Under the pieces are notes generated by a model, which worked only from the letters and a program-made list of their open reading frames with translations, did no database searches and was not told the origin of the DNA. The position numbers and the translations under genes were made by a program. DNA of 64,000 nt from Saltatorellus ferox (GTDB lineage Bacteria > Planctomycetota > UBA1135 > GCA-002686595): positions 3,849,524-3,913,523 of the forward strand of contig CP036434.1 in the NCBI GenBank assembly GCA_007751475.1, read 5' to 3'. Below are positions 17,711 through 26,848 of this stretch, piece by piece (positions within the stretch are counted from its first letter, which is position 1; every line of letters begins with the position of its first letter).

Positions 17711-20700
17711 ATGAAGCTCGATTCCAACGGGTTGCGCCTGTCCGCAACCGACCTTGCCCAGCACCTCGGGTGCCCGCACCTGACCCAACTTGACCGTGCC
17801 GCTGCAGAGGGGCGCCTTGAAGCGCCTGTCTGGACCGACCCCGTCCTTGAGATGCTGAGGCAGCGGGGGATCGATCACGAGACTGCGTACGCCAGGTACC
17901 TAGCTGACCAGGGCCTCTCGGTGGCCGCAGTTGGCCGTGAAGGGTCGGTAGACCGCGTGGTCGAGCTCATGCACGCGGGGACGGACGTGATCCTCCAGGC
18001 GCCGCTCGCCGACGGCCGATTCGCGGGCATCGCCGACTTCCTCCGCAAGGTACCGGGCCAGAGCGAGCTGGGGGACTTCTCTTATGAGGTGATCGATACG
18101 AAGCTCGCGCTGGAGACTCGGGCGGGGACGATCCTCCAGCTCTGCATGTACACGGAGGCCGCCGCGAAGATTCAGGGGCACACGCCCGAGTACATGCATG
18201 TCGTAAAGCCCGGCGAGGAGTTCGAGCACGAGTCATTTCGGACCGCCGAGATCGGAGCCTACTTCCGACTCATCAAGGCGAAGCTCGAGGCCGTTGCGGC
18301 CGCAGCACCAGATGAGGGGACCTATCCGACGCCGGTCCCGCAGTGCAACACCTGCCGCTGGTGGCACAACTGCGATGCGCGGCGTCGCGACGACGATCAT
18401 CTGTCTCTGGTCGCGGGGATGAGCACGCTTCACACCGCAGAGTTCAACAGGCAGGGTGTGACGACGCTGGGGCAGCTCGGAGAGGCCGCCGAGCCGTTGA
18501 AGGAGGAACCGGTCCGGGGGAGCGCGGCCGGATTCGAACGCCTTCATGCTCAGGCCAGGATCCAGCTACAAGGGAGGCAAGCGGGCGAACACCAGTACGA
18601 ACTGCTGGACCTCGAAGATGAACGTGGGTTGTTGCGTCTGCCGGAGCCCAGCGCCGGTGACATCTTCTTCGACATCGAGGCGGCCCGCTTTTTTGAAGGT
18701 GGCGGTCTCGAGTACCTCCTGGGTTGGAGCCAAGTCGATGACCAAGGCCAGCTGGTGTACCACCGGCGCTGGGCCCACACCCGCGTTCAGGAGAAACGCG
18801 CATTCGAGGAGTTCGTCGATACGGTCATGGAGAACTGGCAAGCTCACCCTGGGATGCATGTTTACCACTTCGCTCCGTATGAGCCCTCCGCCCTCAAGAG
18901 GCTCATGGGCCGTCACGGATGCCGCGGCGAGGAGGTTGACCGACTGCTCCGCGGCAAGCGCTTGATCGACCTGCATGCTGTCGCCAAGCAGGGATTGCGC
19001 GCGAGCGTCGAGCAGTACTCACTGAAGGACCTCGAGCTGTTGGCCGGCTTCAAGCGAGCCGTCGATCTGCGGGAGGCGTCTCGGGCGCGACGACGCATCG
19101 AAGCTCTCCTCGACCTCGGGGACGTGGAAGGAATCGCGGATGCCGACAAGGAGATTGTCGAGGGGTACAACCGAGAGGATTGCGAGGCGACCGCCGTGCT
19201 TCGAAACTGGCTCGAGGGCCGGCGCAACGAGTGGCTCGAGAAGGGAGACGCCGTTCCTCGTCCGGAGCTGCTTGATGGAGAAGCGTCGGAAGGCGTCAGC
19301 GAGATGCGCGCCGAAGTCCAGGCGGTGTATGACGCGCTGACGGCGAGCCTGCCGGAGGATCGCGAGACGTGGACGGCTCCGCAGCGGGCCACGTGGCTAC
19401 TGGCAGAGATGCTTGAGTACCACCGGCGCGAGATGAACTGCGCGCACTGGGAGTTCTTCCGCCTTCACGACCTCGACGATTCGGAGCTGATGGGGGAGCG
19501 CAAGGCCATCACGGCGCTGAGCTTCCTGGGGCAGGAGGGCGGTACTGCCAGCTGCCCTGTGCACCGGTATCGCTATCCGGACCAGGAGACTGCTCTCGAC
19601 GCCGGAGCCAATCTGTACGAGGCTGGTGAGCGAGAGAAGGATCTGGGAGAGGTCGTTGCTGTGGATCCCGCGGCGTGCACGATCGATATCAAGAAACGGA
19701 AGCGTACGGTGGATATCCACCCAGGTTCGGTCCTCGTTGACGATCGGGTGAAACCGTGGGAGAAGGCGAATTCATTGCTGGCCTTCGCACGGTCCGTGGC
19801 GGAGAGCGGAATCGATGGTGATGGCGCGTTCCGTGCAGGGCGCGATCTACTTCTGGGGCTGCCACCTCGGATTGACGGTCACGACGGACGGCCCTTACGT
19901 CAAGAGAACGAGCTGATCCTGGATGGGGCCATACGCGTGGTCGGGAGTCTGTCGTCTGGCTGCTTGCCCCTCCAAGGGCCGCCGGGCACGGGCAAGACGT
20001 ACACAGGGGCGCGGATGATCGCCGACTTGGCGAGGCAAGGAAAGCGCATCGGGGTGACCGCCGTGAGTCACAAGGTGATCCGAAATCTTCTCGATGAAGT
20101 TCATTCGGCATCCATGGATGGTGGGGCGCCGGTCATGATCGCGCACAAGATCAGCAGCAAGGCCAGGCCTGTCGCCGGTGATATCCTCGAGGTGACGAAG
20201 AACGACGAAGCCCTGAGTGCCCTAGGTGAACCGCGGGTTGTCGGCGGGACAGCGTGGCTCTGGTCGGGCGAGGCGGCAGTGGAGGCGCTCGACTACCTCT
20301 TCGTGGACGAGGCCGGCCAGATGGCCCTCGCCGACGTTCTCGCCGTCAGTCGCGCGGCCAAGAACATCGTACTCCTAGGTGACCCTCAACAACTTGAGCA
20401 GCCCCAGCAGGGCGCCCATCCAGAGGGAACAGAAGTGGCGGCGCTTGTCCACGTGCTCGGTGGGAGCAAGACGATCCCCGAGGAGCGCGGGCTGTTCCTC
20501 GACACGACATGGCGGCTTCATCCGTCCATCTGCAAGTTCACCTCGGAGCTGTACTACGAGGGGCGCCTGCACACCCGGGCCGGCAACGAATTCCAGGCGC
20601 TCGCTGGACCGACCCCTTTCGCGGGCAGCGGTCTCTTCGTCGCTCCCGTCGATCACGAGGGCAATCAGAGCAGCTCGCAAGAAGAGGTGGTTGCGGTCCA

Positions 20701-21130
20701 GCGCATAGTTCGAGACCTTCTGCAGGAGGGGGTGGCCTGGACGGATCGGAATGGTGTCGTTCGGCCGCTTGTCTCCGACGACATCTTGATCGTCACGCCC
20801 TACAACGCGCAGATCGCCGCGCTGCGGCGCGCCCTACCGGGCCACCGCATCGGAACCGTCGACAAGTTCCAAGGCCAGGAGGCACCCGTCGTCATCTATT
20901 CCATGGCCTCGTCCAGTCCGGAGGATGCCCCCCGCGGCATGGGATTTCTATACAACCCGAACCGGCTGAACGTGGCGACGAGTCGGGCTCGCGCTGCATG
21001 CATCCTGGTGGCCAGTTCGCGGCTGTTCGAACCGGAGTGCCGCTCGCCACAGCAGATGCGTTGGGCAAATGGGCTCTGCAGGTACCGGGAGTTGGCAGTC
21101 GAGGTTGCGTCTTCGAGGACGGCGATATGA
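17711..21130 (+). CDS. Fe-S RecB-like nuclease / RNase H-like / SF1 helicase fusion
   Basis: The product has 1139 residues from ATG 17711; the longer open frame overlaps brxA and the palindromes, so this start is preferred. Three modules are visible. A TM0106/Cas4-type nuclease (1-225) has Cys21, Asp109 in GIADF, D129-T-K131 and the cluster cysteines C212, C215 and C221, as in 4Fe-4S PD-(D/E)XK nucleases. An RNase H-like exonuclease (310-505) has DIE (321-323) and NREDC (487-491). A Dna2/Upf1-type SF1 helicase has Walker A GPPGTGKT (756-763), then FVDEAGQ, LLGDPQQL and a TVDKFQGQE box. It is divergent from brxA and coupled by ATGA to the next gene. It is probably a DNA-processing defence effector; its role within BREX is unproven. 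Confidence 0.88.
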   Translation: MKLDSNGLRLSATDLAQHLGCPHLTQLDRAAAEGRLEAPVWTDPVLEMLRQRGIDHETAYARYLADQGLSVAAVGREGSVDRVVELMHAGTDVILQAPLADGRFAGIADFLRKVPGQSELGDFSYEVIDTKLALETRAGTILQLCMYTEAAAKIQGHTPEYMHVVKPGEEFEHESFRTAEIGAYFRLIKAKLEAVAAAAPDEGTYPTPVPQCNTCRWWHNCDARRRDDDHLSLVAGMSTLHTAEFNRQGVTTLGQLGEAAEPLKEEPVRGSAAGFERLHAQARIQLQGRQAGEHQYELLDLEDERGLLRLPEPSAGDIFFDIEAARFFEGGGLEYLLGWSQVDDQGQLVYHRRWAHTRVQEKRAFEEFVDTVMENWQAHPGMHVYHFAPYEPSALKRLMGRHGCRGEEVDRLLRGKRLIDLHAVAKQGLRASVEQYSLKDLELLAGFKRAVDLREASRARRRIEALLDLGDVEGIADADKEIVEGYNREDCEATAVLRNWLEGRRNEWLEKGDAVPRPELLDGEASEGVSEMRAEVQAVYDALTASLPEDRETWTAPQRATWLLAEMLEYHRREMNCAHWEFFRLHDLDDSELMGERKAITALSFLGQEGGTASCPVHRYRYPDQETALDAGANLYEAGEREKDLGEVVAVDPAACTIDIKKRKRTVDIHPGSVLVDDRVKPWEKANSLLAFARSVAESGIDGDGAFRAGRDLLLGLPPRIDGHDGRPLRQENELILDGAIRVVGSLSSGCLPLQGPPGTGKTYTGARMIADLARQGKRIGVTAVSHKVIRNLLDEVHSASMDGGAPVMIAHKISSKARPVAGDILEVTKNDEALSALGEPRVVGGTAWLWSGEAAVEALDYLFVDEAGQMALADVLAVSRAAKNIVLLGDPQQLEQPQQGAHPEGTEVAALVHVLGGSKTIPEERGLFLDTTWRLHPSICKFTSELYYEGRLHTRAGNEFQALAGPTPFAGSGLFVAPVDHEGNQSSSQEEVVAVQRIVRDLLQEGVAWTDRNGVVRPLVSDDILIVTPYNAQIAALRRALPGHRIGTVDKFQGQEAPVVIYSMASSSPEDAPRGMGFLYNPNRLNVATSRARAACILVASSRLFEPECRSPQQMRWANGLCRYRELAVEVASSRTAI

Positions 21131-23409
21131 TCAAACAGTTCAAGTACATCAACAATCTGGGTCGGTTCGAGACGTTCAAAGGGTGTCCGAAAACAGCGCT
21201 TCGGCCTCTGACTCTCGTCTACTCCGAGAATGGCCGTGGAAAGACAACGCTCTGCGCTCTGCTGCGGTCGCTCTCAACAGGCGACCCTGAGCATCTGCAG
21301 GCTCGAAAGCGCGTGTCAGCCGAGAAAGGGCCCCATGCCGTGGTCACCATCGACGGAGCAGAGCGGTCCTTCGATGGGGAGAAGTGGAGTGGGACCGGGC
21401 CGAAAGTTCTCGTGTTCGACGATCACTTCACGGCCGCAAACGTCTGCTCGGGACTGGAAGTAGCCGCAGGGCATCGGCAGGGGCTCCATGAGCTTGTGGT
21501 CGGTGAAGAAGGCGTGCGTCTCCAGCGAACCGTAGAAGAGCTGACGGTAGAGATCTCGGAGCACCAGACCCTTCTCCGCGGCAAAGCACGGGAGATTCCC
21601 CAGGAAACGCTCGGCGCCTACTCGCTCGATGACTTCTGCGCTCTCGCTGAGATCGACAACATCGACGAGGAGCTGCAGGAGGCTGGCAAGAGCGCGTCGG
21701 TGCTGCGGGACCAGGAGAAGATTCGAACCACTGGGGAGTTCACAGCCATTGCGATGCCGACCGTTCCGTCTGACGAGGTCCGCGCGGTGCTAGCAAAGAT
21801 CCTCCCTGACTTGGATGCTGCAGCCCTCGCTGCAGTGTCGGCTCACTTCAAGCATCTTGGAGATAAGGGTGAGCGTTGGGTCTCCGAAGGATCCCAATTC
21901 CAGGTGGGGGAGAGCTGCCCGTACTGCGGCCAGGAGACTGACGGCGTTCAGATTGTCGCGCACTATCGGCGTTACTTCTCTGACGCGTACGCTAAGCACA
22001 AGGAAGACATCGCGAGAGTCCGGACCCTGGTAGGCGAGGCGTTCGACGGAGATCGGCTGGCTCGGTTTCAACGCCTAGTCGAGCAGGCGCGTGAGCGCAG
22101 GGGGTTCTGGGTGCACTACATCGAAGGCCTGCCTGCGTTCGACGTCGATGCGGGGGCTCTAGCTGCAGCCTGGGCAGGTGCCCGTGACGCGCTCCTGGTG
22201 GCACTTGAATCCAAGTCGAGAGCGCCTCTTGATCGCCTGGCCCTGGATGATGCGGATGAGGCCAAGCTGACCCACTACACCGATTTCTCAGATCGGATGC
22301 TCGCTCTCAGTACAGCACTCCTCGATATGAACGAGGCGATTGCCGCGGCGAAGGAACACGCGACGCACGGAAATCTGGCAGCGGCAGAGGCGCAGCTCTC
22401 GAGACTCCAGGCAACGCAGCGACGGTATGAGCCCGAGGTCGCCGCCAAATGCACCGCCTACCGAGCGGCGAAGACGGCGAAGGACGCTGCCGAGACCAAA
22501 AAGGAAGACGCCCGCAAGGCTCTCGACGAGCACCGGAAGAACACCTTCGGGAAGTACCAGGGCGCCATCAACAAGTTCCTGGACCGGTTCAATGCTGACT
22601 TCCGCCTAGAGGCACTGGAGCCGTCAGATCCTCGCGGGATCCCGAGCTCCACCTACGCCCTCGGTGTAAACAAGGGGAGGGTCCCGCTGGCGAATCGAAA
22701 GGTCGGGCCTTCGTTCAGCACAGCTCTCAGCGCAGGGGACCGGAACACTCTCGCGTTGGCACTGTTCTTCGCCACGTTGACCGAGCGCGACTCACTCGAC
22801 GATGTTACCGTCGTGATCGATGACCCTGTATCCAGCCTGGATGACGGCCGCTGCTTCGCTACCGTGCAGGAAATACGAAAGCTGCTCGGGAAGGCCAAGC
22901 AAGTCATCGTGCTGTCGCACGCTCGACCCTTCCTTTGCCAGCTCTGGGATCGGGCAGACAAGGGCGCGACGGCGACCATCGAGCTCCGTGACGTGGACAC
23001 GGACTCGTCGACTCTGCAGCCGTGGGACGCCGAGGCCGCGGCGGTGACTGAGTACGACCGCCTCTACAAGACCGTCTCCGAGTATGCAGAGTGTTCGCAA
23101 GGAGACTCGCAGGTGGTCGCCCCATCACTCCGGAAGCTACTGGAAGGCTACAGTCGCGTCGCCTTCGTCGAACGCTTCCCGGCGGGTTGTCTACTTGGCA
23201 AGTTCATCGACGTTGCACGGCAAGCCGAGCGAGACGGTACCCCGCTCCTGTCGAACGAAAGGCTTGAGGAGCTCGATGACCTGCGCGACTACACCAACCA
23301 GTTCCATCACAATACGAGCAAGACATGGCAGGAGAACCTCGCCAATATCAACGAGACCCAGCTCAAGGGGTACGCAGGCCGCGTGATTCGTTTCGTGAGG
23401 GGCGAGTAG
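21127..23409 (+). CDS. Zinc-hook ABC ATPase with HEPN-like C terminus (AAA_13, RloC/PrrC-like)
   Basis: This encodes 760 residues. The start overlaps the helicase stop (ATGA), so the two are translationally coupled. Walker A is in YSENGRGKTT (32-41). A C-P-Y-C zinc-hook motif at 264-267 sits in a coiled-coil insertion with a second helical region at about 430-500. Walker B VVIDDPVSSLDD is at about 564-575, and VLSHARPFL is an H-loop. Near the C terminus R720-x6-H727 (RDYTNQFHH) fits the HEPN R-x4-6-H motif used by PrrC and RloC anticodon nucleases. The AAA_13 family assignment is strong; tRNA cleavage is an inference to test. Confidence 0.8.
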   Translation: MIKQFKYINNLGRFETFKGCPKTALRPLTLVYSENGRGKTTLCALLRSLSTGDPEHLQARKRVSAEKGPHAVVTIDGAERSFDGEKWSGTGPKVLVFDDHFTAANVCSGLEVAAGHRQGLHELVVGEEGVRLQRTVEELTVEISEHQTLLRGKAREIPQETLGAYSLDDFCALAEIDNIDEELQEAGKSASVLRDQEKIRTTGEFTAIAMPTVPSDEVRAVLAKILPDLDAAALAAVSAHFKHLGDKGERWVSEGSQFQVGESCPYCGQETDGVQIVAHYRRYFSDAYAKHKEDIARVRTLVGEAFDGDRLARFQRLVEQARERRGFWVHYIEGLPAFDVDAGALAAAWAGARDALLVALESKSRAPLDRLALDDADEAKLTHYTDFSDRMLALSTALLDMNEAIAAAKEHATHGNLAAAEAQLSRLQATQRRYEPEVAAKCTAYRAAKTAKDAAETKKEDARKALDEHRKNTFGKYQGAINKFLDRFNADFRLEALEPSDPRGIPSSTYALGVNKGRVPLANRKVGPSFSTALSAGDRNTLALALFFATLTERDSLDDVTVVIDDPVSSLDDGRCFATVQEIRKLLGKAKQVIVLSHARPFLCQLWDRADKGATATIELRDVDTDSSTLQPWDAEAAAVTEYDRLYKTVSEYAECSQGDSQVVAPSLRKLLEGYSRVAFVERFPAGCLLGKFIDVARQAERDGTPLLSNERLEELDDLRDYTNQFHHNTSKTWQENLANINETQLKGYAGRVIRFVRGE

Positions 23410-23534
23410 TGCGACGGCTGCGGTGATTGACCTTCCATGGCGTGTCCGAAGTGCGTACAACCTGTGAGGTAGGCGTGGGACGCGCTCTCCCATCAGGAAG
23501 GCAACCACATGTCAGGCGTGTCATGACCGCGGCC

Positions 23535-24377
23535 TCAGCGGACGGTGGACCACGTCTTGTTCTTCTTGAACACCGAGTCGTTCCGGTAGAAGATGCCGTA
23601 AAACTCCGACAGAGCTGGAATGACCTGCTCCGGTGCAAACTTGTAGCCCGCATTCCCAAGCTCAGACATTAGAACTGCAATGTGGCGTGCGATTTGCAGA
23701 ACATACATACGCACGTACTTCTGAGCATACTCCACGAGGGAAAGGCTGAGGTAGAGGTCCGTTACCGAGGAGATCGGGGCCCCCTCTTCATCGGTGTGGA
23801 ACACAACCGCGTAACTCCCGATGGCCGCACCCAAAGCGGAGGACCTGGCCGCTAACGCCTCAAGCCGCGGCTTGGGGCAGTGCGCATTCAAGACTCTCAA
23901 GGTGACTTCCCTGTGCCACGAAGCAATAGGGTCATCGACCTGCTCAGCGGTCTCATCTTCCTTCTGAGAAGCTGCCGAAAGCACCTCGAGATTGTAGTAC
24001 CTGGTCTTGTTCGCCGCGAAGTCTGTCAGCTGCTGGACAATCGCTCTATGGATGGAGGTACGCGGCAGCTTAGCGTAATCTTCCTCGAGGCCGTAGTTGC
24101 CAGCGATTGACTCGACCTTGTCCAGGAGTGAGTCGATCTTGTGGCCATAACCGCGGAAGTCACCCTTCGTCGGAAACTCTCCGTCGTTCTCAATCGCATG
24201 GTGGACGGCGATTGCCAGCTTTGCGGAGCGTTCGAAGCCAACGCTTAGGGCGAAGAAGGCTTGGCCATAGTATGCAGCTTGCGTGAGATTTGCTCGCGAG
24301 AGAGCTGTCACTCCGATTCCGATGTGCTCCGCGGCGATGCCAGCTTCACGAGCGAGTGCGGTGCAGATTCTGTTCAT
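23535..24377 (-). CDS. Unknown helical protein of the defence island
   Basis: Start chosen at ATG 24377 (MNRICTALAREAG), because upstream residues of the open frame are encoded by a large inverted repeat. The product has 280 residues. There is no catalytic motif I can name. A segment SVGFERSAKLAIAVHHAIE followed by FRGYGHKIDSLL resembles helical four-helix-bundle (HEPN/Abi-like) proteins, but no clean R-x4-6-H is present. The base composition is less GC-rich than the chromosome, which suggests transfer. It is divergent from a DUF2971 gene across the repeat, so the two may form a small divergent defence module. Confidence 0.7.
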   Translation of the reverse strand: MNRICTALAREAGIAAEHIGIGVTALSRANLTQAAYYGQAFFALSVGFERSAKLAIAVHHAIENDGEFPTKGDFRGYGHKIDSLLDKVESIAGNYGLEEDYAKLPRTSIHRAIVQQLTDFAANKTRYYNLEVLSAASQKEDETAEQVDDPIASWHREVTLRVLNAHCPKPRLEALAARSSALGAAIGSYAVVFHTDEEGAPISSVTDLYLSLSLVEYAQKYVRMYVLQIARHIAVLMSELGNAGYKFAPEQVIPALSEFYGIFYRNDSVFKKNKTWSTVR

Positions 24378-24415
24378 AGGCGTTAAGACTACGGGATCAT
24401 GAACTGAAACGCCTC

Positions 24416-24459
24416 TGTGGGTTCCGGAAAGTCTGACAGGGGGCGTTCCGGAACCCACA
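24416..24459. promoter_or_regulatory. Large inverted repeat between divergent island genes
   Basis: TGTGGGTTCCGGAA (24416-24429) and its exact complement TTCCGGAACCCACA (24446-24459) are separated by 16 bp. Outer GAACTG (24401) and CAGTTC (24461) extend the symmetry. A TATTAT (24469-24474) stands 17 bp after TTCCGG (24446-24451), so the repeat could overlap the promoter of the DUF2971 gene and act as an operator. Confidence 0.55.
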
Positions 24460-24562
24460 CCAGTTCAGTATTATCTCGTGCCGGCCCCGTGAAGCGGAGC
24501 GCTCCGTGGACTCGTCGTGTAGCCGAGACCGCGACCATCTCTCAACTCGCCCCACAACGCCC

Positions 24563-25237
24563 ATGCAACTCGTTAAATTTCGACGATCCCCGGTAGACGA
24601 CCCTTTTACAGTCGCTCTCCTACGTACGTCCGAAGTGTTCCTCGGAGGATTCGAGTCGTTCAACGACCCCAGAGAGGGTATTTACAATTCCCGGAACGAC
24701 GAATGGTCAGCCCACGAGAACGCTGTCTTGCTGGAAAAGCGTAGGATTCGAATCGGCTGCTTCTCCGACGGGTCGCGGATGCACACGGATCGGGGCTATG
24801 ATCTGATGTGGGCACATTATGCTGACAGCTTCAAAGGAGTCGCTATTCAGCTGCGATTCAACAAGGAGCTCTCCGAGAAGCTTCGAGAGGTTAACTACGT
24901 GGAATGGGAGGAACTCGACCGAGAGCAAAGACAGGGGGAAGGAGCGGGCTTGAGCCCAGAGGACCTGCTAACGAGAAAATCAAGGCTATGGTCTTACGAG
25001 AAAGAGCACCGCCTCCTCATTCACTCCGATGATCTGGTCCGAGCGAAGACCGATGGACTCAGGGAAGACAGTTCAGGGACATTCGCAAGAGTTTCCATCG
25101 ACAAAGTGCTTGCGGGCTGCCGAGCGACATCGGAGACCATTGACCGGCTCAATCAGATCAGGAAGGACGTGAATGGGGATTGGGCCATAGAGAAATTGAG
25201 GAGTCCATGGATGCCGCCAACTGTCGTTGATCCTTGA
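24563..25237 (+). CDS. DUF2971 domain protein
   Basis: This encodes 224 residues from ATG 24563 (MQLVKFRRSP); an earlier start at 24506 is possible. DUF2971 hallmarks are present in order: FLGGFESFNDPREG near residue 30, a CFSDGS segment, DLMWAHYADSFKGVAIQL (about 85-102), and RLWSYEKEHRLLIHS (about 145-160). The family is common in phage-defence and toxin contexts but has no settled biochemistry. It lies at the right end of the island, before the att site, and is divergent from the unknown gene at 23535-24377. Confidence 0.85.
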   Translation: MQLVKFRRSPVDDPFTVALLRTSEVFLGGFESFNDPREGIYNSRNDEWSAHENAVLLEKRRIRIGCFSDGSRMHTDRGYDLMWAHYADSFKGVAIQLRFNKELSEKLREVNYVEWEELDREQRQGEGAGLSPEDLLTRKSRLWSYEKEHRLLIHSDDLVRAKTDGLREDSSGTFARVSIDKVLAGCRATSETIDRLNQIRKDVNGDWAIEKLRSPWMPPTVVDP

Positions 25238-25276
25238 ACCACTTCAACTCGCGACAACTGAGAGGCACGAGGTATC

Positions 25277-25690
25277 TCATTGCTTCGCGCTGCCCTGCGC
25301 CAGATCGGCAAGGCTTCGACGGAGGATCGCGGACAGCTCCGTCCACGCGGCCAGGAGCCGAGTGAGGTCAGCGTCCACTTCGCGGTCATTGGTGCTGCGA
25401 TGTACAGACCCGATGACAGTTCCCGGATTGATGTTCACGGGAGGCCCAGAAGTGTCGGTGTCGCTGCTGGCACTGGTCAGAAGAAGGTCGCGGTCGCTAT
25501 CGGCTGATTGCCCAGCAGTGGACCTGTGGGGGGCTGACTCCGCTTCGTACGCGGCACAAACGGACCATTCCGCGGACACCTGCTCTGGTGAGAGAGGCTC
25601 TGATCCGTGGTAAGAAGCTGAAGGAGTAGCACTTACACTCGCTTGCTGCTCTAGCTGGACGGGGGTTCGACTCCCCCCGCCTCCACCATC
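25277..25690 (-). pseudogene. Detached C-terminal tail of an integrase gene spanning the att site
   Basis: The minus-strand frame crosses the tmRNA 3' end (translated GGGGGSRTPV) and continues to a tail ending DADLTRLLAAWTELSA plus RRSLADLAQG. Planctomycete integrases, as I recall them, often end in D-L-x2-L-x2-A-W-x2-L-x4-R tails and include a GGGGSRT-type stretch from the att core. The body of the gene is missing here: chromosomal genes lie on the other side of the att. Family resemblance is from memory and not from an alignment, so this is a tentative call. The rest of 25238-25640 holds no other recognised gene. Confidence 0.4.
25645..25688 (+). other. tmRNA (ssrA) 3'-end fragment, putative attR site
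   Basis: The last 32 nt (25657-25688) closely match the 3' end of bacterial tmRNA: a T arm GGGGG-TTCGACT-CCCCC, a 3' acceptor strand CGCCTCC and an encoded ACCA end. The rest of a tmRNA is absent: no 5' acceptor partner, no pseudoknot-rich middle and no tag reading frame in the 400 bp upstream. Integrative elements commonly insert at the ssrA 3' end and leave such a partial copy at one border. An intact ssrA is therefore expected left of the window. Confidence 0.75.
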
Positions 25691-25695
25691 CACAG

Positions 25696-25747
25696 CTGGC
25701 TGCCCCCCTGTTTCGGACCCCCGAGGGCCGTTCAGGGGGGCAGCCAG
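25696..25747 (+). terminator. Strong 15-bp hairpin downstream of the tmRNA 3' end
   Basis: CTGGCTGCCCCCCTG (25696-25710) pairs perfectly with CAGGGGGGCAGCCAG (25733-25747) across a 22-nt loop. It starts 7 nt after the tmRNA CCA end and is most simply the original ssrA terminator on the chromosome side. There is no U tract. From 25748 to 26015 nothing else is recognised. Confidence 0.55.
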
Positions 25748-26015
25748 TTGCATAGGAGCGCAGGTTGCAGCCCGCCCCGAAGTGGACCCTTCCGCGGGCC
25801 ACTCCTACGAGGGTCGGGAACGTTCGCGGCCACCACGCTGACGCCAGGTGAAGTTCGTGGTCAGGGGAAGTAGAGTCCGTTCAGGATCCTCCCTGACCCG
25901 TTGTCCTCTCCCGGTCCGATCGATGCCCCCTTCGATCATGTGCAGCGCCTCCGCTCCTGACCCGGAGGGCGCGTCCTGCCCTGGAGGCCTTTCTCGTTGG
26001 CCTCGAACCTCGCCC

Positions 26016-26767
26016 ATGGCAGCTTCCTCATTTCTCAATACTCGTTGGAGCGTTATCAAGCGCGCGGCCAGCACAGATTCTTCGACCAAGGACAGGGGCC
26101 TGGCCGAGTTCTGCGAGGCCTACTGGATGCCGCTCTTCGCCTACCTTCGGCGACGCGGCCGTTCGGGCGAGGCCGCGAGCGACCTGGTGCAGGGCTTCTT
26201 CTGCGCCCTGCTCGAACGGGACGGGCTCTCGTCGGTGAAGGCAAGCGATGGGGACGGCGGCAGCCGGTTTCGATCATGGCTCCTGACAAGCCTCCAAAAC
26301 TATGAGCGCGACGTCCACGCGCTGGGGGCGGCAGAGAAGCGCGGGGGCGCGCTGTTTTCTTATCGCTTGACGCCAAGCTGGCCAAGGGAGGCTTCGGTCC
26401 TGAAGCGATCGGCGGCGAGACGCCCGAGGAGGCCTTCGAGCGGGCCTGGGCGCTTCAGGTGCTCGCAGTAGCGCGCCAGGCGCTGGCCGAGGAGTGTCTC
26501 GCGACTGGCAAGGGTGACCTGTTTCGCTGCCTGGAGATGACGCTCGACGGAGAGGCGACCGCTGACGATCGCGCGTCCCTCGCAAGGCGTCTGGCCATGA
26601 AACCGGTGGCCCTGCGGGTAGCGATTCACCGTCTGCGCCAGCGCTACGCCGCCCTCGTCCGTGCCGAGGTTCGCGACACGCTGGCCCTGGACGGGGGTGC
26701 ATCCGGAGCGGACCTCGCGGCCCTCGAATGCGCCGAGTTCGAAGTTCTCAGGCGGGCCCTCGGATAA
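26016..26767 (+). CDS. ECF-type RNA polymerase sigma factor, frameshifted
   Basis: Translation from ATG 26016 gives a sigma-70 region 2-like domain (TRWSVIKRA, FCEAYWMPLFAYLRRRG, AASDLVQGFF). The reading then leaves frame near 26365-26375. The next frame supplies the missing linker (LDAKLAKGGFGPEAIGG) and a region 4-like helix bundle (LAMKPVALRVAIHRLRQRY) to the stop at 26767. One added base would restore a normal sigma of about 250 residues. This can be a real loss of function or an assembly error; I see no obvious slippery heptamer. It sits directly upstream of a Ser/Thr kinase, a pairing typical of planctomycetes. Confidence 0.8.
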
Positions 26768-26848
26768 AAGCCCGGAACCCGTGTAACGCGGGCGCAGGAA
26801 CGCCGTGCCGGCGGGGACAAGATTTCCGTTCCCACCCTGGTCAGCACC

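Noticed and set aside
25300..25688. Complete tmRNA gene ending at 25688
   Set aside because: No 5' acceptor partner at the right distance, no pseudoknots and no ANDNYA-like tag; only the 3' end is present.
26365..26380. Programmed -1 frameshift in the sigma gene
   Set aside because: The T4 run near the junction does not form an X-XXY-YYZ slippery heptamer in the used frame, so recoding is not supported.
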